DNA of 6,532 nt from Burkholderiales bacterium (GCA_028868455.1 JAGWUK010000175.1:1-6532), one strand, 5' to 3'. Shown: positions 1 to 6,532, counted from the first letter of the stretch. Translations and numbers: made by a program. Notes: generated by a model not told the origin, from the sequence alone.

Positions 1-1530
1 GCGCCCGACTTGTGACCCCATGGTTCGGACTGCAGATTTAACCATCGTTTCAACCACATTGTCTTTACGTCGCAACCCTGTCGATCCACCAAGCAAGTTA
101 CCAAAAACGCTTTTTAGCGTTTCCGCCATACCGCTTTGATTTTCCGTTGAAGCTTGTTGCCGAGTTGTCGTGTGATCGACCGGGGTACCCGAATTACCCC
201 ATGAATTTGCATCTGTGTTTGTTTGCCCAGAGGCCGGGGCGCTAAAATTTCGTGTGACTCTGCCGCTCAGTTTTTCATATGCTGACTCACGGTCAATCAC
301 CTTTTCGTAGACGCCAGCAACGATTGACGAAGCCATAATCTGTTGCCGTTCATCCATTGTGATCGCGCCTATCTGTGACGCCGGCGGAATAACGTAGGCG
401 CGCTGCACAACATTGGGGCGCCCTTTTTCATCCAAAAAAGAAATCAGCGCTTCACCAACCTCCAGCTCCCCGATGACCTTTGCAGTATCCAGCTCGGGAT
501 TCACTCTGAATGTCTCCGCGGCAGCTTGCACCGCTTTTTGGTCACGCGGCGTATATGCGCGCAACGCATGCTGAACCCGATTCCCCAATTGGCCTAAGAC
601 GGTATCCGGAATATCCAACGGGTTTTGAGTAACGAAGTACACGCCAACGCCTTTTGACCGAATCAAACGCACAACCTGTTCTATTTTTTGCAACAAAACC
701 TTGGGAGCCTCATCAAACAGCAAATGCGCCTCATCAAAAAAGAAAACCATCTTAGGCTGGTCGATATCCCCCACTTCTGGCAAATGCTCATACAACTCCG
801 CCAACATCCATAACAAGAAAGTCGAATACAGACGTGGTGATTGCAATAACTGATCAGCAGCCAGAATGTTGACGTATCCCCTGCCATCGCCGTCGGTTTG
901 CATCATGTCATCGAGATTCAGCATAGGCTCGCCAAAGAACAACTCTCCTCCCTGTTCAGACACAGAAAGCAAAGCGCGTTGGATTGCACCGATGCTGGCA
1001 GAAGAAATATTGCCGTACCCAGTTTGAAACTCGGAAGCGTTGTCGCCAAGGTACTGCAACATCGCCCGCAGATCTTTTATGTCAAGCAACAGCAAGCCGT
1101 GATCGTCCGCGATCTTGAATGCCAATTGCAGGACACCCTCCTGCGTGTCATTTAAATTCAGCATACGCCCAAGCAGCAATGGTCCCAGATCGGAAATTGT
1201 CGCGCGAACCGGATGTCCTTGTTTGCCAAAAACGTCCCAAAAGGTCACCGGGCAGGCGGCCCAGTCCGGCATTGCCAAATTCAACATATTCAGACGCTGA
1301 GATATCTTGGCAGCTTCCCGACCAGGCTTGGCTAAACCAGACAAATCTCCTTTAACGTCGGCCATAAATACCGGCACACCCGCATTGGAAAACGACTGAG
1401 CCATCACCTGCAAGGTCACTGTCTTGCCCGTTCCGGTTGCACCGGTAATACAACCATGGCGATTAGCCCAATCAGAAAGTAAGTAAAGTTCAGTTTGCGA
1501 GTTTTTAGCGATCAACAAGGGTTTTGACAT
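1..1530 (-). CDS. yjgR: HerA/FtsK-type P-loop ATPase, DUF853 (YjgR) family; partial, C-terminus cut by window edge
   Basis: The frame is open for 510 codons from ATG at 1530 and runs off the left edge with no stop. E. coli YjgR is about 500 residues, so only a short end is probably missing. Walker A is GATGTGKT (residues 30-37), followed by the family block [13 protein letters not shown] Walker B/DEAH-like [10 protein letters not shown] surrounds residues 266-269, and [17 protein letters not shown] and [11 protein letters not shown] match my memory of YjgR. A Ser/Thr/Gln-rich linker around residues 415-455 separates the ATPase from a C-terminal segment ending in [13 protein letters not shown]. 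The family is predicted to be a cytoplasmic HerA-like DNA translocase or helicase, but its cellular role is not settled. The start is supported by the typical N-terminus MSKPLLIAK. No good Shine-Dalgarno sequence precedes it. It is transcribed away from yebC. The family call is secure and the function is only predicted. Confidence 0.95.
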   Translation of the reverse strand, partial: MSKPLLIAKNSQTELYLLSDWANRHGCITGATGTGKTVTLQVMAQSFSNAGVPVFMADVKGDLSGLAKPGREAAKISQRLNMLNLAMPDWAACPVTFWDVFGKQGHPVRATISDLGPLLLGRMLNLNDTQEGVLQLAFKIADDHGLLLLDIKDLRAMLQYLGDNASEFQTGYGNISSASIGAIQRALLSVSEQGGELFFGEPMLNLDDMMQTDGDGRGYVNILAADQLLQSPRLYSTFLLWMLAELYEHLPEVGDIDQPKMVFFFDEAHLLFDEAPKVLLQKIEQVVRLIRSKGVGVYFVTQNPLDIPDTVLGQLGNRVQHALRAYTPRDQKAVQAAAETFRVNPELDTAKVIGELEVGEALISFLDEKGRPNVVQRAYVIPPASQIGAITMDERQQIMASSIVAGVYEKVIDRESAYEKLSGRVTRNFSAPASGQTNTDANSWGNSGTPVDHTTTRQQASTENQSGMAETLKSVFGNLLGGSTGLRRKDNVVETMVKSAVRTMGSQVGR

Positions 1531-1571
1531 GGTTTTGAGAGATGATTTGGAAAATTTGGGCGGTGTCACTA

Positions 1572-1580
1572 TGGTAAAAT
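1572..1580 (+). promoter_or_regulatory. Candidate extended -10 promoter for yebC-purD
   Basis: The sequence TGGTAAAAT fits an extended -10 element (TGn followed by TAAAAT, five of six to consensus). No good -35 lies 16-18 bp upstream, where the bases are A/T-rich (AAATTT), as is often tolerated at extended -10 promoters. Transcription would start near 1587, leaving a leader of about 75 nt before yebC. The element sits 10 bp from the opposing yjgR -10, so RNA polymerase could not occupy both promoters at once. Confidence 0.4.
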
Positions 1581-1590
1581 ACCGCTCTTC

Positions 1591-1596
1591 ATTATA
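1591..1596 (-). promoter_or_regulatory. Candidate -10 element for the yjgR-family gene
   Basis: Read on the minus strand these six bases are TATAAT, a perfect sigma-70 -10 consensus, about 60 bp upstream of the yjgR-family ATG. A 16-18 bp spacer would put the -35 near 1613-1620, where the minus-strand sequence (GGCAAA or similar) is a poor match. The promoter is therefore inferred mainly from the -10 and its position. Confidence 0.4.
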
Positions 1597-1607
1597 AAAC
1601 CAAGCTA

Positions 1608-1632
1608 GGCAAGTTTGCCGCCCAAGCGGGCG
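1608..1632 (+). repeat. Two adjacent short inverted repeats in the yebC leader
   Basis: GGCAA-GT-TTGCC (1608-1619) is an almost perfect 12-bp palindrome. It is followed directly, sharing one base, by CGCCC-AAGC-GGGCG (1619-1632), a 5-bp GC-only stem with a four-base loop. There is no T-run after them, so they are not a terminator. They could be a protein-binding site, since the first overlaps where the yjgR -35 would lie, or leader RNA hairpins. The repeats are plainly visible; any function is speculation. Confidence 0.4.
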
Positions 1633-1661
1633 TGCTATTGCCAATTCAGGAAAGAGCGATC

Positions 1662-2387
1662 ATGGCAGGACATAGTAAATGGGCCAATATCAAGCACAAA
1701 AAAGCAGCCACTGATGCAAAACGCGGCAAAATCTGGACGCGTTTAATCAAAGAAATCACGGTGGCTGCTCGCATGGGTGGAGAGGACATTAACTCTAACC
1801 CACGTTTGCGATTAGCGGTGGATAAAGCCGCCGACGCCAATATGCCAAAAGAAAATGTCACTCGTGCAATTCAGCGCGGCGCGGGCACCTTAGAAGGCGC
1901 GAACTATGAAGAAGTTCGCTATGAAGGCTATGGTATTGGTGGTGCTGCCCTGATCGTTGACTGCATGACAGACAATCGCGTCCGTACTGTTGCAGAGGTT
2001 AGACACGCATTCAACAAATACGGCGGCAACATGGGTACCGAAGGCTCCGTTGCCTTTTTATTCTCACATTGCGGACAAATGTTGTTCGCGCCTGGAACAA
2101 ACGAAGATGCTCTAATGGAAGCCGCTTTAGAGGCCGGCGCCGACGATGTCATTACTGACGATGAAGGTGGCATTGAAGTATTGTGTGCGCCGTTCAGTTT
2201 GTCTGAAATTCGCGCCACGCTGGAAAAGGCGGGATTTACGCCAGAAGTCGCAGAGGTCACGATGAAGCCAGCAACAGAAACTGTTTTTACTGGCGACGAC
2301 GCAAGCAAAATGCAGAAATTATTAGATGCATTGGAAAATCTGGATGACGTTCAGGAAGTTTTTACGAACGCGATTATAGAAGAATAA
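1662..2387 (+). CDS. yebC: YebC/PmpR family protein (TACO1 homologue)
   Basis: A 241-residue cytoplasmic protein, close to the family norm of about 240-250. It opens with the signature [14 protein letters not shown] and continues with [30 protein letters not shown] and [14 protein letters not shown] (around residues 121-134). It ends with the usual [11 protein letters not shown]. Family members were long annotated as transcriptional regulators. Work on TACO1 and bacterial YebC proteins instead points to a role in translation, including at proline-rich sequences, so I would not call it a transcription factor by default. The ATG at 1662 is chosen over an upstream in-frame GTG at 1632, because the signature begins there and an AGGA Shine-Dalgarno sequence (1648-1651) lies 10 nt upstream. 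It is the first gene of a two-gene unit, with purD starting 3 nt after its stop. Confidence 0.97.
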   Translation: MAGHSKWANIKHKKAATDAKRGKIWTRLIKEITVAARMGGEDINSNPRLRLAVDKAADANMPKENVTRAIQRGAGTLEGANYEEVRYEGYGIGGAALIVDCMTDNRVRTVAEVRHAFNKYGGNMGTEGSVAFLFSHCGQMLFAPGTNEDALMEAALEAGADDVITDDEGGIEVLCAPFSLSEIRATLEKAGFTPEVAEVTMKPATETVFTGDDASKMQKLLDALENLDDVQEVFTNAIIEE

Positions 2388-2390
2388 AAA

Positions 2391-3665
2391 ATGAAAATTC
2401 TCGTTGTTGGCTCTGGCGGCCGTGAACATGCCCTCGCCTGGAAACTTGCACAATCTGAACGCGTGCAGACTATTTTTGTCGCGCCTGGAAATGGCGGCAC
2501 GGCATCGGACATACGTCTTGAAAACATATCCCTTACCGACCCGACAGAACTCGCGGAGTTTGCGCTAAAAGAGCAAATCGGCCTGACTGTCGTCGGGCCA
2601 GAAGTCCCGCTGGCTGCGGGCATTGTTAACATTTTCCGTGATCGCGGCTTGAAAATTTTCGGGCCAACAAAAGAAGCTGCGCAATTGGAAAGTTCGAAAG
2701 ACTTCGCCAAAGCATTTATGCAGCGTCATGCGATTCCGACGGCTGAATATAAAACCTTTTCTGAACTAGCCGCTGCACATGAATACATAGAGAGCAAAGG
2801 CGCTCCCATCGTGATTAAAGCAGATGGGCTAGCGGCGGGGAAAGGGGTCGTCGTTGCAATGAGCCTGGACGAAGCGCATGCAGCGATCGACATGATGCTT
2901 TCAGATAATAAACTTGGCGATGCTGGCGCGCGCGTCGTCATTGAAGAGTTTCTCGCCGGAGAAGAAGCTAGTTTCATCGTCATGGTGGACGGCAAAAACG
3001 TACTCCCACTTGCGACAAGTCAGGATCATAAGCGCTTAAAAGACAAGGATGAAGGTCCCAACACAGGGGGCATGGGGGCATATTCACCTGCGCCAATCGT
3101 AACGCCGCAATTGCATGCACGTGTCATGCGGGAAATTATCAATCCGACTGTGCAAGGCATGGCAAAAGACGGGATTGTTTTTACCGGTTTCTTATATGCC
3201 GGACTCATGATAGATGAACATGGCAACCCGAAAACTTTGGAATTCAACTGCCGCATGGGCGATCCTGAAACACAACCGATCATGGCTCGCTTAAAAACAG
3301 ATCTGGTGCAAGTCATGGAGCATGCAGTCAATGGAACACTTGACTCCGTTGAACTGGAATGGGACAGGCGAACAGCGATGGGGGTCGTTATGGCGGCGGC
3401 AGGCTATCCCGATACGCCACGGAAAGGTGATCGCATTACCGGCATACCCGCAGAAACGGCGGAATGCGTGACTTTCCATGCTGGCACGGCGCTTATTGAC
3501 AAGCAATTAAGCGTTACCGGCGGACGTGTCCTGTGCGTTGTTGGACTTGGTGACACAGTTAAGCTTGCCCAGAAACACGCCTACGAAACTGTTGAGAAAA
3601 TACATTTTGATGGCGCACAATACAGACGCGATATCGGTTGGAGAGCAATGAATCGCAAGCATTAA
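2391..3665 (+). CDS. purD: Phosphoribosylamine--glycine ligase (GAR synthetase)
   Basis: This cytoplasmic enzyme catalyses the second step of de novo purine synthesis: 5-phosphoribosylamine + glycine + ATP give glycinamide ribonucleotide (GAR). The protein has 424 residues, as usual for monofunctional PurD. The N-terminal domain begins MKILVVGSGGREHALAWKL, followed by PGNGGT and VVGPEVPLAAG. The ATP-grasp domain shows KADGLAAGKGVVV (143-155), EEFLAGEEASF, DHKRLKDKDEGPNTGGMGAYSP (TGGMGA at 225-230) and the metal/ATP-binding EFNCRMGDPETQ (from 284). The C-terminal domain carries AAAGYPDTPRKGD. It starts 3 nt after the yebC stop with only a weak purine-rich site (GAAGAA) ahead of it, so its translation is probably coupled to yebC. 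No purine-riboswitch-like leader is possible in this spacing. A strong terminator follows. Confidence 0.98.
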   Translation: MKILVVGSGGREHALAWKLAQSERVQTIFVAPGNGGTASDIRLENISLTDPTELAEFALKEQIGLTVVGPEVPLAAGIVNIFRDRGLKIFGPTKEAAQLESSKDFAKAFMQRHAIPTAEYKTFSELAAAHEYIESKGAPIVIKADGLAAGKGVVVAMSLDEAHAAIDMMLSDNKLGDAGARVVIEEFLAGEEASFIVMVDGKNVLPLATSQDHKRLKDKDEGPNTGGMGAYSPAPIVTPQLHARVMREIINPTVQGMAKDGIVFTGFLYAGLMIDEHGNPKTLEFNCRMGDPETQPIMARLKTDLVQVMEHAVNGTLDSVELEWDRRTAMGVVMAAAGYPDTPRKGDRITGIPAETAECVTFHAGTALIDKQLSVTGGRVLCVVGLGDTVKLAQKHAYETVEKIHFDGAQYRRDIGWRAMNRKH

Positions 3666-3700
3666 ATCGTCAACAATTTATTTCGGCGCACAAACATTCT

Positions 3701-3735
3701 GATGGGTTGGACGAAGTCCAGCCCGTCTTGTTTTT
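3701..3735 (+). terminator. Rho-independent terminator after purD
   Basis: GATGGGTTGGAC (3701-3712) pairs with GTCCAGCCCGTC (3716-3727) over 12 bp, two of them G-U, with a three-base GAA loop. TTGTTTTT (3728-3735) follows. The hairpin lies 35 nt after the purD stop and ends only 18 nt before the hemF ATG. It should end the yebC-purD transcript or attenuate read-through into hemF. Confidence 0.88.
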
Positions 3736-3753
3736 CAGCAAAAGACACCAACA

Positions 3754-4653
3754 ATGATTGATACCCACACTATTAAAAATTATCTTCTTTCGCTGCAAAG
3801 GGAAATCGTTGCATCACTTGAAGAACTTGATGGCAAGCCTTTTCTGAACGATAGTTGGGAGCGCGCAGAAGGTGGCGGTGGCATTTCGCGCGTCATCGAA
3901 GAAGGTAATGTATTTGAGCGAGGCGGCGTCAATTTTTCACACGTCATGGGCGAAAAATTACCCCCTTCCGCCGTTGCTGCCAGACCAGAATTAGCAGGTA
4001 AAAAATGGGAAGCGATGGGTGTTTCTCTTGTATTACACCCACGCAATCCGTATGTGCCCACTGTCCATATGAACGTTCGCTTTTTCACGACGCGCGACGA
4101 AAATGATGCGTCTGTCTGGTGGTTTGGTGGTGGCATGGATTTAACCCCCTATTATGGGTTTGAAGAAGACGCGCGTCATTTCCACGGAATTTGCAAGCAA
4201 GCATTAACACCATATGGCGCAGAGCTATATCCTCGTTTCAAAAAGTGGTGCGACGAATATTTTTATTTAAAACATCGAAAAGAAGCACGTGGCGTTGGAG
4301 GAGTATTTTTCGATGATTTCAATGAATTAGGGTTTGACGAGAGCTTCAGTATGATGAAAAGTGTCGGTGATGCGTTTATTCCGGCCTATCGCCCTATTCT
4401 GGAACAGCGAGTAACAATTCCATTTGCTGAACGTGAGCGTGATTTTCAGGCCTATCGCAGAGGACGTTACGTTGAATTTAATCTTGTATTTGATCGCGGC
4501 ACACACTTTGGATTGCAATCGGGTGGGCGAACGGAGTCCATATTGATGTCAATGCCGCCCATTGTAAAATGGCGCTATGACTGGAAACCTGAAGCCAATA
4601 GCAGAGAAGCAAATTTGGTAACGGAGTTCCTCGCTCACAGGGACTGGGTATAG
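3754..4653 (+). CDS. hemF: Oxygen-dependent coproporphyrinogen III oxidase
   Basis: HemF oxidatively decarboxylates two propionate groups of coproporphyrinogen III to give protoporphyrinogen IX in haem synthesis, using O2, in the cytoplasm. The protein has 299 residues, the same length as E. coli HemF. Conserved blocks are [25 protein letters not shown] (from residue 40), [17 protein letters not shown] (from 95), [13 protein letters not shown] (122-134), [11 protein letters not shown] and [20 protein letters not shown]. The family's conserved histidines are at 95, 105, 144 and 174, each one position before the E. coli numbering I recall (96, 106, 145, 175), so the enzyme looks intact. The ATG start gives the usual N-terminus, but no clear Shine-Dalgarno sequence precedes it. 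It follows the purD terminator and is packed tightly against nadD. No promoter of its own was recognised. Confidence 0.98.
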   Translation: MIDTHTIKNYLLSLQREIVASLEELDGKPFLNDSWERAEGGGGISRVIEEGNVFERGGVNFSHVMGEKLPPSAVAARPELAGKKWEAMGVSLVLHPRNPYVPTVHMNVRFFTTRDENDASVWWFGGGMDLTPYYGFEEDARHFHGICKQALTPYGAELYPRFKKWCDEYFYLKHRKEARGVGGVFFDDFNELGFDESFSMMKSVGDAFIPAYRPILEQRVTIPFAERERDFQAYRRGRYVEFNLVFDRGTHFGLQSGGRTESILMSMPPIVKWRYDWKPEANSREANLVTEFLAHRDWV

Positions 4654-4664
4654 GAAAAATTTTG
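4652..4664 (+). promoter_or_regulatory. Ribosome-binding site that fixes the nadD TTG start
   Basis: AGGA (4652-4655) begins inside the hemF TAG stop codon and lies 6 nt before TTG at 4662. That is good Shine-Dalgarno spacing and supports the non-ATG start. The overlap with the hemF stop suggests that ribosomes finishing hemF help start nadD. Confidence 0.7.
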
Positions 4665-5330
4665 GCACATTGTGTATTAGTATTGGGCGGAAGTTACGAC
4701 CCGGTACACCTTGGACATGTTGCGTTGGCGCGCTGCCTGACCAATTTGCTACACCCTGATGAACTACGAATCATACCTGCCGGGCAACCTTGGCAAAAAT
4801 CACCTTTAACCGCCACAGCACAACAAAGAATTGAAATGCTGGAGTTGGCTTTTGAAGACTGGATTGGCTGCTCAATCAGTATCGATAAGCTGGAAATCCA
4901 GAAAGCATTAGACAATCAGGTAAACTACACAATAGAGACATTACGCCAACTACGCTCCCAGTTGGGCGAGCATGTATCTATCGTATTTGCCATTGGAGCA
5001 GACCAACTGCAGAATCTTCATACTTGGTATCAATGGAAAGATTTATTTTCAGTGGCACACCTGATTGCCGTCGCGCGCCCGGGCAGCAGTCTGGAAATAG
5101 CGAATCCGGATGTTGCCGCTGAATGGAAACAAAGAGAAATGAGCATTCATGATTTGCGATCACGCGCAACAGGCGGAACGTTCATTGAGAAAAACCTGGC
5201 ACAAGATGTATCTGCCACCCAACTTCGCCTGGAATTAAAGCAGTGTAACCCGACAACAAAATTGCCAGTCCCGCACAAGGTGCTAGACTACTTAAAACAA
5301 CATTCAATTTATTCAAAAAATGGACATTAA
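4662..5330 (+). CDS. nadD: Nicotinate-nucleotide adenylyltransferase
   Basis: NadD transfers AMP from ATP to nicotinate mononucleotide, giving deamido-NAD+ in the cytoplasmic NAD synthesis pathway. The protein has 222 residues, typical of the family. The nucleotidyltransferase signature GGSYDPVHLGH (residues 9-19, with the HxGH motif at 16-19) is at the N-terminus, and VSATQLR (183-189) matches the second family motif (ISxTxIR-like). The TTG start at 4662 is preferred because it sits 6 nt after an AGGA site, and because no ATG or GTG in frame lies before the GGSYDP signature. It begins 8 nt after hemF, and its last 11 nt overlap rsfS. The set hemF-nadD-rsfS is probably one transcript. The function is secure and the exact start is fairly sure. 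Confidence 0.96.
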   Translation: MAHCVLVLGGSYDPVHLGHVALARCLTNLLHPDELRIIPAGQPWQKSPLTATAQQRIEMLELAFEDWIGCSISIDKLEIQKALDNQVNYTIETLRQLRSQLGEHVSIVFAIGADQLQNLHTWYQWKDLFSVAHLIAVARPGSSLEIANPDVAAEWKQREMSIHDLRSRATGGTFIEKNLAQDVSATQLRLELKQCNPTTKLPVPHKVLDYLKQHSIYSKNGH

Positions 5331-6030
5331 AAAATTACAAACTCTGGTTATTGACGCTCTGGAAGACGTCAAGGCACAAGATATTCAATTATTCGACACA
5401 ACACATTTAACAAGTTTGTTCGATCGAGTCCTCGTCGCCTCTGGCACATCCAATCGCCAGACAAAAGCTTTGGCTGCTTCAGTTCGTGACAAAGTGAAGG
5501 AAAATGGTGGCAACGTCCTCAGCGTAGAAGGAGAAACGACTGGCGAATGGGTACTGGTCGATCTCGGCGATATGGTCGTACATATCATGCAACCAGCAAT
5601 TCGCGCGTATTACAGGCTGGAAGAAATCTGGGGGGACAAGCCTGTAAAATTAGGCGCGGCAAAACGCACATCCAAAAAATCAGTTGAGCTAGCAGAATCT
5701 GAAGCACCTAAGCGCGCGCCAAGAAAAACTGGCGGCAAGGCTGCGCCGGTTGAAGTTACACACGATATGATGGCTATTCAGACCACACTGGATGATGAGC
5801 CTAAAAAACCAGCGCGCAAACCTCGTGTAGCAAAAGCAGCAGAAGACACATCGGCGACTAAACCAGCGCGCAAATCTGCACCACGTAAAACAGGCGACGG
5901 TGCAGCAACTAAAGCAGCAAAAGTCCCAACGGGCGCACGTATTAAGGTTGCCGCAACAAAAACCGCTGTTGCATCAGCCAAACAGGCAGCAACCAAGCGT
6001 GCGACAACGCGAAGAAAAACCGAAGAATAA
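5320..6030 (+). CDS. rsfS: Ribosomal silencing factor RsfS with a long basic C-terminal tail
   Basis: RsfS (YbeB, Iojap family) binds ribosomal protein L14 on the 50S subunit and blocks joining to the 30S, damping translation during starvation. The conserved core is residues 1-110: ALEDVKAQDIQLFD, VASGTSNRQTKALA, EGETTGEWVLVDLGDMVVHI and YYRLEEIWGDKP (97-108). E. coli RsfS is only about 105 residues, whereas this one has 236. Residues 111-236 form a low-complexity tail rich in Lys, Ala, Thr and Pro. It holds about 31 Lys/Arg against 13 Asp/Glu and no aromatic residues, with repeats KPARK (163-167, 181-185) and APRKTG (133-138, 187-192). The frame stays intact to the TAA, with a terminator just after it, so the tail looks real and not a frameshift. 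The ATG overlaps the end of nadD and has no visible Shine-Dalgarno sequence, suggesting coupled translation. Confidence 0.95.
   Translation: MDIKKLQTLVIDALEDVKAQDIQLFDTTHLTSLFDRVLVASGTSNRQTKALAASVRDKVKENGGNVLSVEGETTGEWVLVDLGDMVVHIMQPAIRAYYRLEEIWGDKPVKLGAAKRTSKKSVELAESEAPKRAPRKTGGKAAPVEVTHDMMAIQTTLDDEPKKPARKPRVAKAAEDTSATKPARKSAPRKTGDGAATKAAKVPTGARIKVAATKTAVASAKQAATKRATTRRKTEE
5806..5874 (+). repeat. 15-bp direct repeat within the RsfS tail coding region
   Basis: AAACCAGCGCGCAAA occurs identically at 5806-5820 and 5860-5874, 54 bp apart and in the same frame, each copy encoding KPARK. It suggests that the tail grew partly by duplication of short basic modules. The neighbouring APRKTG pair uses different codons, so those copies are older or arose independently. 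Confidence 0.7.
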
Positions 6031-6040
6031 TTCCTTTCGG

Positions 6041-6075
6041 AAAAAATTTGGCTGCCTTGTGCAGCCAGTTTTTTA
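6041..6075 (+). terminator. Rho-independent terminator after rsfS
   Basis: GGCTGC (6050-6055) pairs with GCAGCC (6061-6066) around a CTTGT loop, extended outward by a T-A and a T-G pair. Six T residues (6069-6074) follow. An A-run (6041-6046) precedes the stem, so the element could also work on the minus strand. It lies 10 nt after the rsfS stop and about 50 nt before rlmH. Confidence 0.87.
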
Positions 6076-6091
6076 AGCACTTGGTGCAAAC

Positions 6092-6097
6092 TATTAT
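6092..6097 (+). promoter_or_regulatory. Possible -10 element for rlmH
   Basis: TATTAT differs from the sigma-70 -10 consensus at one position and lies 30 nt before the rlmH ATG, just downstream of the rsfS terminator. The matching -35 position falls in the terminator T-run and is a poor match. It is proposed mainly because rlmH needs either a promoter or terminator read-through here. Confidence 0.25.
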
Positions 6098-6127
6098 CTC
6101 TTTGCGAAAAAGAACTCACATCGTAAT

Positions 6128-6532
6128 ATGCAATTGATTATCGCAGCAGTCGGCCACAAAATGCCCTCCTGGATAGAAGCTGGATTTCAGGAATATGCCA
6201 AACGCATGCCGAACGAATGCCGGATTCTCCTGAAAGAAATTAAACCTGTTGAACGTTCTGGTAGCAAAACTGCGGAAACAGTCATGGCACTCGAACGCAG
6301 TAAAATCGAAGCCATCATCCCCAGAAATGCCCGTATCATCGCTTTGGATGAAAGAGGAAAAGACTGGACAAGCATGGCGCTTTCACAAAACCTGATGCAA
6401 TGGCAGCAAGAGGGGCGAGATATTGTGTTCGTGATAGGAGGCGCAGACGGTTTGGATGCAGAATTTAAATCCAAAGCAGATGTACTTATCCGTATCTCCA
6501 GCCTGACTTTGCCACACGGAATGGTCAGAGTT
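6128..6532 (+). CDS. rlmH: 23S rRNA (pseudouridine1915-N3)-methyltransferase RlmH, partial (3' end beyond window)
   Basis: RlmH is a small SPOUT-class methyltransferase that uses S-adenosylmethionine to methylate N3 of pseudouridine 1915 in helix 69 of 23S rRNA, acting on the assembled 70S ribosome. The window holds 135 in-frame codons with no stop; the usual length is about 155, so about 20 residues are missing. The start [16 protein letters not shown] is typical. [27 protein letters not shown] (residues 101-109, the SAM-binding loop with G104/G105) and [13 protein letters not shown] at the cut edge match the SPOUT knot region. No clear Shine-Dalgarno sequence precedes the ATG. It follows rsfS, as in many bacteria, but is separated from it by a terminator. 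Confidence 0.96.
   Translation, partial: MQLIIAAVGHKMPSWIEAGFQEYAKRMPNECRILLKEIKPVERSGSKTAETVMALERSKIEAIIPRNARIIALDERGKDWTSMALSQNLMQWQQEGRDIVFVIGGADGLDAEFKSKADVLIRISSLTLPHGMVRV

Noticed and set aside
898..1355. Overlapping plus-strand open frames of 61-85 codons
   Set aside because: They lie antisense to the DUF853 gene, whose reading frame is uninterrupted and conserved through this stretch.
1632..1661. GTG at 1632 as an upstream start for yebC, adding ten residues
   Set aside because: The conserved family N-terminus MAGHSKW begins at the ATG at 1662, which has its own well-placed AGGA site. The extension is part of the GC hairpin in the leader.
1928..2308. 126-codon minus-strand open frame within yebC
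   Set aside because: It lies wholly opposite a well-conserved gene, resembles no known family and is Ser/Ala-rich as expected from reverse reading of yebC.
2351..2710. 119-codon minus-strand open frame across the yebC-purD junction
   Set aside because: Both plus-strand genes are unambiguous here, and the antisense frame shows no recognisable motif.
3638..3667. TTGGAG...TTAAAT as a hemF promoter at the end of purD
   Set aside because: Both boxes match poorly, and a transcript from here would meet the terminator at 3701-3735 before reaching hemF.
5650..6030. RsfS tail as a frameshift or a fused second gene
   Set aside because: The low-complexity basic composition is even to the stop, no separate fold or start signal appears, and a terminator follows directly.
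6077..6087. Small GCAC-TTG-GTGC inverted repeat upstream of rlmH
   Set aside because: A 4-bp stem is too short to support as an operator or structured RNA.
5778..6119. 113-codon minus-strand open frame opposite the RsfS tail
   Set aside because: Its Val/Ala-rich sequence is what the reverse complement of Lys/Ala/Thr codons gives. It starts beyond the rsfS terminator and has no family resemblance.
1..6532. Mobile elements, CRISPR, tRNA/rRNA genes, toxin-antitoxin or defence genes
   Set aside because: No transposase, regular repeat-spacer pattern, cloverleaf or accessory gene was seen. All coding space is taken up by recognisable housekeeping genes.

Overview
The window is a stretch of bacterial chromosome carrying housekeeping genes. 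It looks like a betaproteobacterium of the order Burkholderiales, possibly a moderate-GC member of the Oxalobacteraceae; this is inferred from the gene order and protein flavour, and no database was searched. Base composition is near 50% GC by eye and coding is dense. There is no sign of mobile elements, CRISPR, tRNA or rRNA.

Layout. Positions 1530 down to 1 hold a minus-strand HerA/FtsK-type ATPase of the DUF853 (YjgR) family, whose C-terminus is cut by the window edge. A 131-bp divergent intergenic region (1531-1661) separates it from the plus-strand genes. These are yebC (1662-2387) and, 3 nt later, purD (2391-3665), followed by a clear Rho-independent terminator (3701-3735). Then comes a tight unit of hemF (3754-4653), nadD (4662-5330, TTG start) and rsfS (5320-6030, overlapping nadD by 11 nt), closed by a second hairpin terminator (6041-6075). 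The window ends inside rlmH (6128 onward, 135 codons present).

How the genes relate. purD (purine synthesis), hemF (oxygen-dependent haem synthesis) and nadD (NAD synthesis) make nucleotides and cofactors. yebC, rsfS and rlmH act on translation or the ribosome. nadD-rsfS-rlmH is a widely conserved bacterial neighbourhood. hemF implies that the organism can make haem with oxygen.

I found no convincing undescribed system. The points most worth a second look are the 126-residue Lys/Ala-rich, histone-H1-like tail on RsfS, the terminator that splits purD from hemF although no promoter is visible for hemF, and the compact divergent promoter region with small inverted repeats upstream of yebC.
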